64,000 nt of DNA, taken from Sphingobacteriales bacterium 46-32 (lineage in GTDB: Bacteria; Bacteroidota; Bacteroidia; Chitinophagales; Chitinophagaceae). Below the pieces are notes generated by a model, which was given only the letters and a program-made list of their open reading frames with translations, did not search any database and was not told the origin of the DNA. Shown here piece by piece: positions 1 to 7,802 of the stretch (position 1 is its first letter; every line of letters begins with the position of its first letter). Location: NCBI GenBank assembly GCA_001898485.1, contig MKTY01000024.1, forward strand, positions 248,001 to 312,000, given 5' to 3'. Position numbers and translations under genes: made by a program.

Positions 1-523
1 CCTTATACATCAATCCTTTACTAAGCTGTTCGAGAATCTCCTTTTCGCGGTTCGAAAGGCCGTCAAGGGCTTCGGTTTCAGAACTGGCCGCCGGCTTGCC
101 CTGGAAAGCCGCTACCACCTTACGGGCGATCTGGCTGCTCATAGGCGCACCACCCTGGTAAAGTTCCCGGATAGCTCCCAGCAACCGGGCAGGAGCCGTT
201 TTTTTGAGGATATAGCCACTGGCGCCTGCACTTAGTGCCTGGAAAATCTTTTCATCTTCTTCATACACAGTACACATCATAAAATTGGTGGCGGGCACCT
301 GTTGTTTCAGTACACGCACACAATCAATACCACTTTCTTCTGTACCCAGGTTGATGTCCATTAATACTACATCGGGGTGAAGTTCAGGTATTTGGCGGAT
401 CGCCTCTTCGGCTGTTCCAAGAGTGCCCACACATTCATAGCCTTCTGACATGCTGATGATCTCCTCCAGCGCATTGCGCAGATCCCTGTTGTCATCCACA
501 ATACATACCGAGATATCTTTCAT
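1..523 (-). CDS. LuxR/NarL-type response regulator, C-terminus cut off by window edge
   Basis: Translating from the ATG at 523 gives 174 residues running off the window. A receiver domain fills residues 1-120: acidic pair D10/D11, phospho-acceptor D56 in the VVLMDINLG strand, and the conserved lysine in GYILKKTAP. A LuxR-type helix-turn-helix then begins (GLSNREKEILEQLSKGL) and is truncated, so roughly 40 residues are missing. This is a DNA-binding output protein of a two-component system. Its kinase is not in the window; it may lie to the left. It is a different gene from the similar regulator at 3622-4281. Confidence 0.9.
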   Translation of the reverse strand, partial: MKDISVCIVDDNRDLRNALEEIISMSEGYECVGTLGTAEEAIRQIPELHPDVVLMDINLGTEESGIDCVRVLKQQVPATNFMMCTVYEEDEKIFQALSAGASGYILKKTAPARLLGAIRELYQGGAPMSSQIARKVVAAFQGKPAASSETEALDGLSNREKEILEQLSKGLMYK

Positions 524-579
524 ACTGCAAAGTTGGCTCAAGCAGGTCAATAAGCCAATACCACTAACAGGTAATTCGG

Positions 580-1242
580 CTAGCGCGGCACATAAATAAT
601 ATACTTATCCTGGAAAAAAGGCTCATCAAAAAGGTCGCTGATAGGAAGCTGCCGGGGGCGGGTATTACTTTCCTGTATTTCGGCGGCCAGATCTCCGCCT
701 TTCAGGCAAATAAGACCGGGAACGGGCAGCTCACTTTCCGGAGGCTGTTCCTTTACGAGAAGAGGGCGGCTCCAGCGCCAGAGATCTTTAAGGGGAGCCA
801 CGGCACGAGATACTACAAAGTTGAAACGGCGGTTCTTAATATCTTCTACACGACTGTGTTGCGTGGTAATGTTTTTCAATTGGGCAGCTTCAGCCACCGC
901 ATCGATCACTTTAAGTTTTTTGGCAATACTGTCTACCAGGTGAAATTTTACCTCCGGAAAAAAGATCGCCAGCGGCACACCGGGAAATCCGCCACCGGTT
1001 CCCAGGTCCAGGATCTCCATACCGGGCTCAAACGGAAAACTTGCAGCAATGCTTAATGAGTGAAGTACATGACGCTCATAAAGGCTCTCAATATCTTTGC
1101 GTGATACAACGTTGATTTTTTCATTCCATTCAGTATAGAGCGGTCCCAGGCTGCCCAGTTGAGCCAGTTGTGTGGGGGTAAAATCAGAAAAGTACCGGAG
1201 TAATATTTCCAGTTGAGGATTACTGCCTGCGTTTAATTCCAT
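580..1242 (-). CDS. rsmG: 16S rRNA (guanine-527-N7)-methyltransferase RsmG
   Basis: Cytoplasmic SAM-dependent enzyme that makes m7G527 in 16S rRNA. The 220-aa length fits the family. The SAM-binding glycine loop is visible as ILDLGTGGGFPGVPLA near residues 77-92, and the family motif VSRAVAPL lies near 145. The first 10 bp of the gene overlap the last codons of the glycosyltransferase at 1233-2354, so the two are probably co-transcribed on the minus strand. The ATG at 1242 is the natural start. Loss of RsmG is known to give low-level streptomycin resistance in other bacteria. Confidence 0.95.
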   Translation of the reverse strand: MELNAGSNPQLEILLRYFSDFTPTQLAQLGSLGPLYTEWNEKINVVSRKDIESLYERHVLHSLSIAASFPFEPGMEILDLGTGGGFPGVPLAIFFPEVKFHLVDSIAKKLKVIDAVAEAAQLKNITTQHSRVEDIKNRRFNFVVSRAVAPLKDLWRWSRPLLVKEQPPESELPVPGLICLKGGDLAAEIQESNTRPRQLPISDLFDEPFFQDKYIIYVPR

Positions 1243-2354
1243 TGTTTATCAGGTTTGCGCCAAAGGGCAGGGGCAAAGATCAGGTAATAAAAGAACATCC
1301 ACAGATCAAGCAGCGGGTACCAGCGCCAGAGATCGCCTTCGCCCAGTTTTTTCATAGACTTATAAAAAACAAAGCCCTGTATCAGCAGGCGGGCTCCAAA
1401 TACTGCTAATGCCCAGCGCCAGTCAAAAAAGATGATACTCGCCGCCAGCAGTGGATAAAACAGAAACTGAGTGGTGAAGTACAGGCCCAGTAAAAATTTG
1501 TGGCGGGGTTTATAATATTTGGCGGTGGTATAATGCCGCGACTTTTGCCGGAGCCATCCTTTCCAGGTAGTTTTTGGGATAGAACGGGTAATGGCTTCCG
1601 GATCAAGGATCACCGCAGTATTGGCGCGCGTAGCTACTTTATTGATAAAAAGATCGTCGTCGCCACTGGGAATATGGTTGATAGAAGAAAAGCCTTTGTT
1701 GCGGAAAAAAAGTTGTTTTTTATAAGACAGGTTTCTGCCCACTCCCATATATGGCATGCCAGCCAGCGCATACGACAAATACTGAAGAGCCGTATGAAAT
1801 GTTTCAAACCGGATCAGTTTATTGAGTACTCCCGACTTTTTGTGATAGGCTCCGTAACCCAGTACTATTTCGGTATCCTCATCGTAGGCGTCCTGCATTT
1901 TCTGAATCCAGAATTCGCTGGCAGGTACACAATCGGCATCTGTCAAAAGCAGGATCTCATGTTTTGACTCACGGATACCGATCGAAAGCGGATATTTTTT
2001 CCCCGAAATAAGTTTAGCCTCCTGGGTCAGCTCCACGACATTAAGTGACTTGAACGTTTTTTTTAATTCCTGTAAAATGTATTTGGAGTCGTCTAACGAG
2101 TTGTCATTTACCGTTACTACTTCAAAGGTGCTGGGATATTGCTGCACCAGTACACCAGGCAGATTGCGGGCCAGATTCTCGTCCTCGTCGCGTGCACAAA
2201 TGATGACAGATACCGGATGCTGCTGACTGCGTAGTTTGGGTTTTGGCGTAAAAAAAGCGATGCGGCTGAAAAAGAAAAGATAGTAGAAAAGTTGTATAAC
2301 CGTAACGGCACAAAAGGAATAGAAAATGATCTCACTCCAGTTAATTGGTGGCAT
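1233..2354 (-). CDS. Membrane-anchored family 2 glycosyltransferase
   Basis: 373 aa. An N-terminal membrane helix (about 9-35) precedes a GT-A fold: the entry motif PVSVIICARDEDENLARN, a nucleotide-sugar acidic cluster (VTVNDNSLDDS) and the DxD-type motif LLTDADCVP around 135-145. A later SGDDDLFIN and a RQKSRHY segment resemble the acceptor and QxxRW regions of processive or lipid-linked GT2 enzymes. Two or three hydrophobic segments occupy the C-terminus (about 290-365). Substrate unknown; probably cell-envelope glycan synthesis. Overlaps rsmG by 10 bp. The start faces tgt across a 133-bp gap that is largely filled by a palindromic element. Confidence 0.85.
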   Translation of the reverse strand: MPPINWSEIIFYSFCAVTVIQLFYYLFFFSRIAFFTPKPKLRSQQHPVSVIICARDEDENLARNLPGVLVQQYPSTFEVVTVNDNSLDDSKYILQELKKTFKSLNVVELTQEAKLISGKKYPLSIGIRESKHEILLLTDADCVPASEFWIQKMQDAYDEDTEIVLGYGAYHKKSGVLNKLIRFETFHTALQYLSYALAGMPYMGVGRNLSYKKQLFFRNKGFSSINHIPSGDDDLFINKVATRANTAVILDPEAITRSIPKTTWKGWLRQKSRHYTTAKYYKPRHKFLLGLYFTTQFLFYPLLAASIIFFDWRWALAVFGARLLIQGFVFYKSMKKLGEGDLWRWYPLLDLWMFFYYLIFAPALWRKPDKQWN

Positions 2355-2371
2355 GGCGCGAAGATATGAAG

Positions 2372-2471
2372 GAAAGGTATAAAGAGTATAAAGGGTTTAA
2401 GGGGTATAAAAGAGTATAACTCTAATCCACCCTTTATACATTTTAAACCCTTTATACTCTTTATACCTTTC
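2372..2471. repeat. Nonamer-built palindrome, copy A
   Basis: Perfect 29-bp inverted repeat: left arm 2372-2400, right arm 2443-2471, 42-bp spacer. Each arm is a run of 9-nt units of the form (A/G)G followed by TATAAA or TTTAAA and G, for example GGTATAAAG, AGTATAAAG and GGTTTAAGG. The spacer holds further, less regular units. It lies between the divergent starts of the glycosyltransferase (2354) and tgt (2488), so it is not a terminator for either; the right arm ends 3 bp before the probable tgt -7 box. Related copies are at 24296, 34041 and 45191. Confidence 0.85.
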
Positions 2472-2487
2472 TTTATCTTGCACCGCT

Positions 2488-3627
2488 ATGGCCGCACTGA
2501 CATTTGAATTACAGGCCCGCGATACGGGTTCAAAGGCAAGAGCCGGTATCATCCGGACAGATCATGGAGAGATACGTACGCCGATTTTTATGCCGGTGGG
2601 AACAGTGGGGAGTGTAAAAGCAGTGACCCAGCAACAGCTGCGTCATGATGTGCAGGCTCAGATCATACTGGGCAATACCTACCATCTGTATCTGAGACCC
2701 GGACTGCAGGTGCTGGAGGCGGCCGGGGGGCTTCATAAATTCAACGGATGGCAGGGGCCGATTCTTACAGATAGCGGTGGCTATCAGGTGTTTTCGCTGG
2801 CGGGTACCCGCAAGATCAGGGAAGAAGGCGTCACCTTTCAGTCGCATATAGACGGGTCCAAACATCTTTTCTCGCCGGAATACGTAATGGATATTCAGCG
2901 GGTAATAGGCGGTGATATCATCATGGCCTTTGATGAATGTCCGCCGGGGGGAAGTGAATATGCGTATGCCCTCCAGTCAATGGAGCTGACGCATCGCTGG
3001 CTGGACAGGTGTATTGCACGTTTTGAAGATACACCGGACAAATATGGATATACCCAGAACCTCTTTCCGATAGTGCAGGGCGGCACTTTTAAAGACCTGC
3101 GCAAAAGGTCCTGCGAATATATCAGTGCTAAAAATGCCACCGGTAATGCCATTGGCGGGTTAAGTGTGGGCGAACCTGAACCGGTGATGTATGAAATATG
3201 CGACTGGTGTTGCGATCATCTGCCCGATCAGAAACCGCGCTATCTGATGGGGGTGGGTACGCCCTGGAATATTCTGGAGTGTATTGCCATGGGAGTTGAC
3301 ATGTTTGACTGTGTAATGCCCACCCGCAATGGACGAAATGGGATGCTGTTTACCACCCAGGGCGTAATCAATATTGACAATAAAAAATGGGAGTCCGATT
3401 TTTCGCCTATTGATCCGGGTTTGCCCTGCGAGGTAAGCCAGTATTACAGCAAGGCCTATCTGCGCCATTTAATGAAATCAAAAGAAATACTGGCGCTTAC
3501 ACTGGCCAGCATTCATAACCTCGCTTTTTATCTCTGGCTGGTAGGCCAGGCACGTGAAAAAATAAGCCAGGGGGTATTTGCTTCCTGGAAAACAGAAATG
3601 GTGGAAAGACTTAAACAGCGCTTATAA
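2488..3627 (+). CDS. tgt: Queuine tRNA-ribosyltransferase (TGT)
   Basis: 379 aa. Bacterial TGT exchanges guanine-34 for preQ1 in GUN-anticodon tRNAs. Visible motifs: ILTDSGGYQVFSL (substrate-pocket aspartate), IVQGG, GGLSVGEP, and DCVMPTRNGRNG holding the catalytic aspartate. At the place where most bacterial TGTs carry a C-x-C-x-x-C zinc motif, this protein reads GLPCEVSQYYSKAYLRHL, so only one cysteine remains, although the following SIHNLAFY histidine is kept; I believe this is common in Bacteroidota but could not check. A -7-like box TATCTTGC at 2474-2481 puts the transcript start a few bases from the ATG. The stop overlaps the convergent regulator by 6 bp. Confidence 0.95.
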   Translation: MAALTFELQARDTGSKARAGIIRTDHGEIRTPIFMPVGTVGSVKAVTQQQLRHDVQAQIILGNTYHLYLRPGLQVLEAAGGLHKFNGWQGPILTDSGGYQVFSLAGTRKIREEGVTFQSHIDGSKHLFSPEYVMDIQRVIGGDIIMAFDECPPGGSEYAYALQSMELTHRWLDRCIARFEDTPDKYGYTQNLFPIVQGGTFKDLRKRSCEYISAKNATGNAIGGLSVGEPEPVMYEICDWCCDHLPDQKPRYLMGVGTPWNILECIAMGVDMFDCVMPTRNGRNGMLFTTQGVINIDNKKWESDFSPIDPGLPCEVSQYYSKAYLRHLMKSKEILALTLASIHNLAFYLWLVGQAREKISQGVFASWKTEMVERLKQRL

Positions 3628-4281
3628 AGTAAACAGGCCGTTGCGGATGGCAAACATAGCCAGCCCCACCCGCGATTGCACCTGCAGGCGTCTGAACAGA
3701 TCATCGCGATACCCTTCTACCGTGCGGGGACTTAAATCCATTTCGGCGGCAATTTCCTTGTAGGTCATTTCGGTGCAGCAGTATTTTAAAAAGCGGATTT
3801 CTTTTTCAGAGAGTCCGGCTGTACTGTTACCGGTACCTGATACATCCTGCCCGGCCATATGATTGAGCACCCGCTGGCTGACCAGATCATTCATATAAAA
3901 CCCTTTGTCGCGTACTTCTTCCAGCGCCTGCCTGAAAATAACCGGTTTGCTGTCTTTCAGAATATAGCCTCTTGCTCCTGCACGAATCATATTAATGATA
4001 GCTACTTCATTGTCCATCATACTTAATACCAGTACACGGGTATCGGGCAGGTTGTCGCGGATCCATAAAGCTGTTTCGTGACCGTCCATCTCCGGCATAG
4101 TAATGTCAAGAAGTACAATGTCGGGAGCAGGGTTGCTTTTTAGTTTTTCAATAAAATCTCTGCCATGATCGGCTTCCAGTGCCACTTCAAATCCCGGTAT
4201 TAAAGAAATGAGTTCACGTAACCCGCTTCGGAGCAGGCTGTGGTCGTCTACCAGTGCCAGTTTAACAAGAGGTGTATCCAT
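3622..4281 (-). CDS. LuxR/NarL-type response regulator
   Basis: 219 aa. Receiver domain (residues 5-125) with D12/D13, phospho-acceptor D59 in DIVLLDITMPEMDG, and lysine in GYILKDSKP; LuxR helix-turn-helix at about 155-210 (LSEKEIRFLKYCC, then SPRTVEGYRDDLFRRL). Lies 3 bp downstream of the histidine kinase at 4285-5052 and is the last gene of a four-gene minus-strand operon, so it is the likely phosphorylation target of that kinase. Target promoters are unknown; the 16-bp palindrome at 6091-6106 upstream of the operon is a candidate for autoregulation. Confidence 0.92.
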   Translation of the reverse strand: MDTPLVKLALVDDHSLLRSGLRELISLIPGFEVALEADHGRDFIEKLKSNPAPDIVLLDITMPEMDGHETALWIRDNLPDTRVLVLSMMDNEVAIINMIRAGARGYILKDSKPVIFRQALEEVRDKGFYMNDLVSQRVLNHMAGQDVSGTGNSTAGLSEKEIRFLKYCCTEMTYKEIAAEMDLSPRTVEGYRDDLFRRLQVQSRVGLAMFAIRNGLFTL

Positions 4282-4284
4282 CAG

Positions 4285-5052
4285 TTAGGTATTGATCATT
4301 ATTGTTACCAGTGTGCCTTTGCCGGGTTCACTTGCGATGTGCATTTGTCCGCCGATCATACTGCAACGGCTGCGGAGATTTTGCAGCCCCGCGCCTTTTT
4401 TGGCTTTCTCCATATCAAATCCGCGTCCGTTATCCTGTATGCGTATATGCAATTGACGTTCGATTGGCTCGGCCGAAAAATCAATTGCACTGGCCTGCGC
4501 ATGTTTGATAATATTATTTACAATTTCCTGAATCATCCGGAAAAGAATGATGGACTTGTCGGCACCCAGCGGCGGTAATGCCGGAGCGGTGGAAAATGAT
4601 ACCTGGTACTGACCTGTTTTTTCCAGGTCCGAAAAAAGACGTTCTGCTGCTTTAAGCCATCCCGCAGAGCGGATTACTTCACTATCCAGTGAGTGGCTGA
4701 GGTTGCGCAGATCGGAGATCGCTTTGCCGAGCAGGTCATCAATACGCTGCAGGCGGCTTTCCTGACCACTTGCATCGATACCATTTACATTGATACGGGC
4801 AAGACTTAATACCTGGCCAATATTGTCGTGAATTTCCTTGCTGATGTTATTGAAGGTCTGTTCCTGTATTTCCAGCTTGGAACGGAGAAGGGTTTGTTCA
4901 AACTGGATACTCATTCTTTCTTTTTCCAGCAATAACCTGTTTTTGCGGCGCAGGTATATCCGGAAAAGCAAAACAGCAGCAGCTGCCAGTAACAGGATAA
5001 ACAGGCTGCTGCCAACTATTGAGATAATAAAGTCGACTTTCTCACTCGGCAT
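4285..5052 (-). CDS. NarX/DegS-type sensor histidine kinase
   Basis: 255 aa. A single transmembrane helix (about 7-32) is followed by a coiled linker and a HisKA_3 dimerisation domain with phospho-acceptor H75 in KEIHDNIGQVL. The ATPase domain shows DNGRGFD and KKGAGLQNLRSR. There is almost no extracytoplasmic loop, so a signal must come from the membrane or a partner protein; the multi-spanning protein encoded just upstream, overlapping by 37 bp, is the obvious candidate. The overlap implies translational coupling. Confidence 0.9.
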   Translation of the reverse strand: MPSEKVDFIISIVGSSLFILLLAAAAVLLFRIYLRRKNRLLLEKERMSIQFEQTLLRSKLEIQEQTFNNISKEIHDNIGQVLSLARINVNGIDASGQESRLQRIDDLLGKAISDLRNLSHSLDSEVIRSAGWLKAAERLFSDLEKTGQYQVSFSTAPALPPLGADKSIILFRMIQEIVNNIIKHAQASAIDFSAEPIERQLHIRIQDNGRGFDMEKAKKGAGLQNLRSRCSMIGGQMHIASEPGKGTLVTIMINT

Positions 5053-5693
5053 AGGTAAAAAGCATAAATAAAGCAGGAATACATAAAAATGCTCATTACC
5101 TGTGGAATCAAATGATATACTTTCATTCCAAACAGGATAATGTCACGGGGTATCAGAAATTTTCTAAAGGTAATGCTAATTGAAGTTACCGGATAAAAAA
5201 TGACAATGCCAATAGAAACCCATAATACAGGAAGCCAGTATTTTTCGAGTTGCCGGTCATCGAGTTTGAAATATTCTATAAGGAATAAAAAAGCGAAAAA
5301 CGTACAAACAAAATTGCGGAGTGTACCGGGGTAGCCTCCGGGGTCGCGGATAGATTCCAGAAAAGTAAAATTGAGTATGACCAGTGTCAGATAAATGCCA
5401 GTTACCCACCGCATAAGTTTGACCCGATGCTTCATAAAGGGGATGCCGCTGTAAATAAGTAGAAACACTAATGTTGTTACGGGGCGGTAAACATTATAGA
5501 CAAAAGAATTGTCGAAAGGGAAAAAATCAGGAATCAGTTCCTGTACAAAAACATAAGGCAGCAGGAAGGCTAACGGTAAAAGGCTTCTGGTAGCTATCTC
5601 TTTTCGAAAAAGTATAGCTACCAGAGCCGAAACGCCAATAATGATATCGTATAAGACAATGACTATCGACGCTACCCAACTGTTTGCGGTCAT
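5016..5693 (-). CDS. Multi-spanning membrane protein, possible sensor partner of the adjacent kinase
   Basis: 225 aa, about six or seven hydrophobic helices (near 8-28, 37-52, 70-85, 95-112, 130-145, 155-173, 195-217) joined by short loops. I do not recognise a named family; the layout resembles the membrane sensor modules that precede NarX/LuxR-type kinases. It overlaps the kinase start by 37 bp and starts in a 4-bp overlap with the 116-aa gene upstream. The conservation of this tight coupling suggests membrane protein and kinase act together as a split sensor; that is inference. Confidence 0.7.
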   Translation of the reverse strand: MTANSWVASIVIVLYDIIIGVSALVAILFRKEIATRSLLPLAFLLPYVFVQELIPDFFPFDNSFVYNVYRPVTTLVFLLIYSGIPFMKHRVKLMRWVTGIYLTLVILNFTFLESIRDPGGYPGTLRNFVCTFFAFLFLIEYFKLDDRQLEKYWLPVLWVSIGIVIFYPVTSISITFRKFLIPRDIILFGMKVYHLIPQVMSIFMYSCFIYAFYLCRVRKSTLLSQ

Positions 5694-6040
5694 GGCATGG
5701 TCTTTCCGTCATTGAATGGGTTGATTGTTCCATCAGGCCCCTGCAATCCGCCTCCCAGGTTAACGTTTTGGGGTAAAACAGCAGGTTTGCCGTCTTTATA
5801 CGGCCAGATAATAGCGGTCAGATGTCCCGCCTGTACAAATCCTTCCGGATACACGCCTTCACAGATGCGGAATTCGTCCGCATAGGGTTGAACGGCGTTC
5901 ATCCATTTGGTAAGGGCAGCTGCATCGTAACAGATACAGTGGGTTTGGGTTTTCATGTCTACGCCCAGGCTATTCATATAAGCGAGGTACTGGGCCATCA
6001 TAGCATTTGCCTGTGCTACAGGAATGGGTTGGCTTGCCAT
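5690..6040 (-). CDS. Conserved-looking 116-aa protein of unknown function, first gene of a signalling operon
   Basis: No signal peptide or membrane segment. It looks like a compact globular cytoplasmic protein: a helical N-terminus (MMAQYLAYMNSLGVDM), a central QTHCICYDAAALTKWMN, then FRICEGVYPEG, TAIIWPYKDGKPAV, and a Gly/Asn-rich tail ending FNDGKTMP. I do not recognise the family. Overlaps the downstream membrane gene by 4 bp (stop/start), so it is the lead gene of the operon running to 3622. It could be a ligand-binding or effector protein of the kinase system. Confidence 0.65.
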   Translation of the reverse strand: MASQPIPVAQANAMMAQYLAYMNSLGVDMKTQTHCICYDAAALTKWMNAVQPYADEFRICEGVYPEGFVQAGHLTAIIWPYKDGKPAVLPQNVNLGGGLQGPDGTINPFNDGKTMP

Positions 6041-6090
6041 AATCAGATGGTTTTTTTACGGTTTGGAAATCTAAATTAATAATAATCAAT

Positions 6091-6106
6091 ATATTGCTAG
6101 CAATAT
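6091..6106. promoter_or_regulatory. 16-bp perfect palindrome, candidate operator
   Basis: ATATTGCTAGCAATAT is a perfect dyad 51-66 bp upstream of the ATG at 6040. Its position suits an operator for the four-gene signalling operon. A weak -7-like TAGATTTC (minus strand) lies between it and the gene. Confidence 0.45.
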
Positions 6107-6276
6107 TTCTACAATTTAATGCTAAAATCAGGAATAGCTTACCGTCAAAAAACGGGGTCATTTCGGGTTGAAATCACCTTGACTTCGATCGTTTAATTGC
6201 CCAGCTTTGTGTCAGGGTCTTAAAAGAGACCATTAACCATTAGCCGTATCGTTTTTTTTGAGGGCTTTTCCGGATG

Positions 6277-6320
6277 GCCCATTGTAAACGGGATTCTTCC
6301 TGTGAGCAATGGGCTTTTTT
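6277..6320 (+). terminator. Terminator-like hairpin without an upstream gene
   Basis: GCCCATTG (6277-6284) pairs with CAATGGGC (6307-6314), followed by six Ts. The 22-nt loop can form a small inner helix. On the plus strand it would end transcription, yet nothing is annotated upstream on that strand, so it may close a small RNA or block read-through into the permease gene. Confidence 0.5.
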
Positions 6321-6511
6321 AATGCCGGGTTTTCGGGAGGTACGGGGTTTCTGCAACTATTAACGCATAATCTTGCATTTTCTTTTGTTAAGTAATAATG
6401 ATATACCCGGCAGGTTCTGCTTTTTTCACATTTCGTTCCCCGATAATTCTGTTACTTCGCAGCCCGGGCGCCGGGTGTTGACACTAAAGATCCCAGCCTG
6501 TTGAAAGCTGA

Positions 6512-7609
6512 ATGGGGAAACTCGACTGGTACATATTGAAGAAATTTCTGATCACTTTCTTCTTCTGCATGATGTTGTTTATGGTGGTAGCCGTTGCCGT
6601 AGACAGCAGCGAAAAGGCAGATGATTTTGTGAAAACAGGTCTATCCACCGGCAAGATCATTACGCAGTACTATTTCGGCTTTATCCCCTTTATCTGGGGC
6701 CTTTTATTTCCCCTATTTGTTTTTATTGCAGTTATCTTTTTTACCAGCCGTCTCGCTACCCGCTCAGAAATTATTGCCATACTGGCAAGTGGTACCAGCT
6801 ATAACCGTATGCTGCGGCCCTATCTTGTAGGGGCCATATTTCTCGGTTTTCTGCTCTGGCTGGGTAACCGCTACCTGATACCACGGGCCAATGCCATCCG
6901 GAGTAATTTCCAGGCCAGCTATATCGACCGCGATGATCCTACCAAGAATCGGAGCTTTACCTCCTGCATCAATTGTTTTTATCAGCGCGTAGATACCAAC
7001 ACCTATGTAGGAATTAAAAATTTTGATACGGCCAGTAAATCGGCCGGTAAGTTTTTCCTCGAGCGTGTCAGCCACAATCAGGTCGTATACAATGTACGGA
7101 GCAATTACGTACGTTGGGATACGGCCCATAAAAAGTGGCAGCTTATTAAGGCAGTGGAGCGATATGTAGACAGCCTGGGTGAACGAACCCAGCTACGCGA
7201 TACATTATTGCTCAGTATTCCGCTTAAACCCGAAGAACTGCACAACGATGAATATATCAAAGACAAGCTCACCACCCCCGAGCTTTCAGCTTATATAGCC
7301 CGCGAAGAACTGCGCGGCCGCGAAGGCCTGAGTGCCCTTAAAGTAGAAAAATACCGCCGTACGGCTACACCTGCGGCAGTTATACTGCTGACGCTTATCG
7401 GAGCTGTCATTGCCAGCCGCAAAACCAGGGGAGGCAGCGGTATGCACCTCGCAATGGGCATTATCATTGCAGTATTGTTTATCCTCTCCGATCGTTTTTC
7501 AACCGTATTTGCCACCAAAGGCAATTTCCCGCCTTTGCTGGCCGCCTGGCTACCCAACCTTGTCTTTATCATAGTGGCCTGGTATATGTACCGGAAAACA
7601 CCCAAGTAA
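6512..7609 (+). CDS. LptF/LptG-type (YjgP/YjgQ) permease
   Basis: 365 aa. Inner-membrane subunit of the ABC machine that moves lipopolysaccharide to the outer membrane. Three N-terminal helices (about 10-30, 50-80, 100-120), a periplasmic beta-rich domain (about 130-265) and three C-terminal helices (about 285-360), which is the family topology. Starts MGKLDWYILKKFLITFFFCM, typical of LptG. No partner subunit or LptB lies next to it, as is usual in Bacteroidota where these genes are scattered. I cannot tell LptF from LptG. Confidence 0.85.
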   Translation: MGKLDWYILKKFLITFFFCMMLFMVVAVAVDSSEKADDFVKTGLSTGKIITQYYFGFIPFIWGLLFPLFVFIAVIFFTSRLATRSEIIAILASGTSYNRMLRPYLVGAIFLGFLLWLGNRYLIPRANAIRSNFQASYIDRDDPTKNRSFTSCINCFYQRVDTNTYVGIKNFDTASKSAGKFFLERVSHNQVVYNVRSNYVRWDTAHKKWQLIKAVERYVDSLGERTQLRDTLLLSIPLKPEELHNDEYIKDKLTTPELSAYIAREELRGREGLSALKVEKYRRTATPAAVILLTLIGAVIASRKTRGGSGMHLAMGIIIAVLFILSDRFSTVFATKGNFPPLLAAWLPNLVFIIVAWYMYRKTPK

Positions 7610-7802
7610 ACGGCCAGCGTTTTTCAGGTATATCACTTTACCGGCCTGACCGGAGGCCTCAGGCAGGCTGCTGTCAGCATTTTTCCATAAAGCGGCTTCT
7701 TATCGTTTTCTAATTGAACATTCCGATCCAATTTTTTGTTACCCCAACGTGCATTAGCTACCTTTATCCCTTAATAATCACTGGAATTTTAAATCCGTTG
7801 TC

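Larger units (their letters stand above)
6041..6511. other. 471-bp intergenic region between divergent operons
   Basis: No convincing ORF. It holds the upstream region of the minus-strand signalling operon (a perfect 16-bp palindrome at 6091-6106) and of the permease gene at 6512, and a terminator-like hairpin at 6277-6320 that faces the plus strand although no annotated plus-strand gene lies upstream. A short unannotated RNA ending at 6320 is possible. Confidence 0.6.

Noticed and set aside
6041-6160. Short antisense or extended frames upstream of the 116-aa gene
   Set aside because: No domain, poor codon use; the region looks regulatory.
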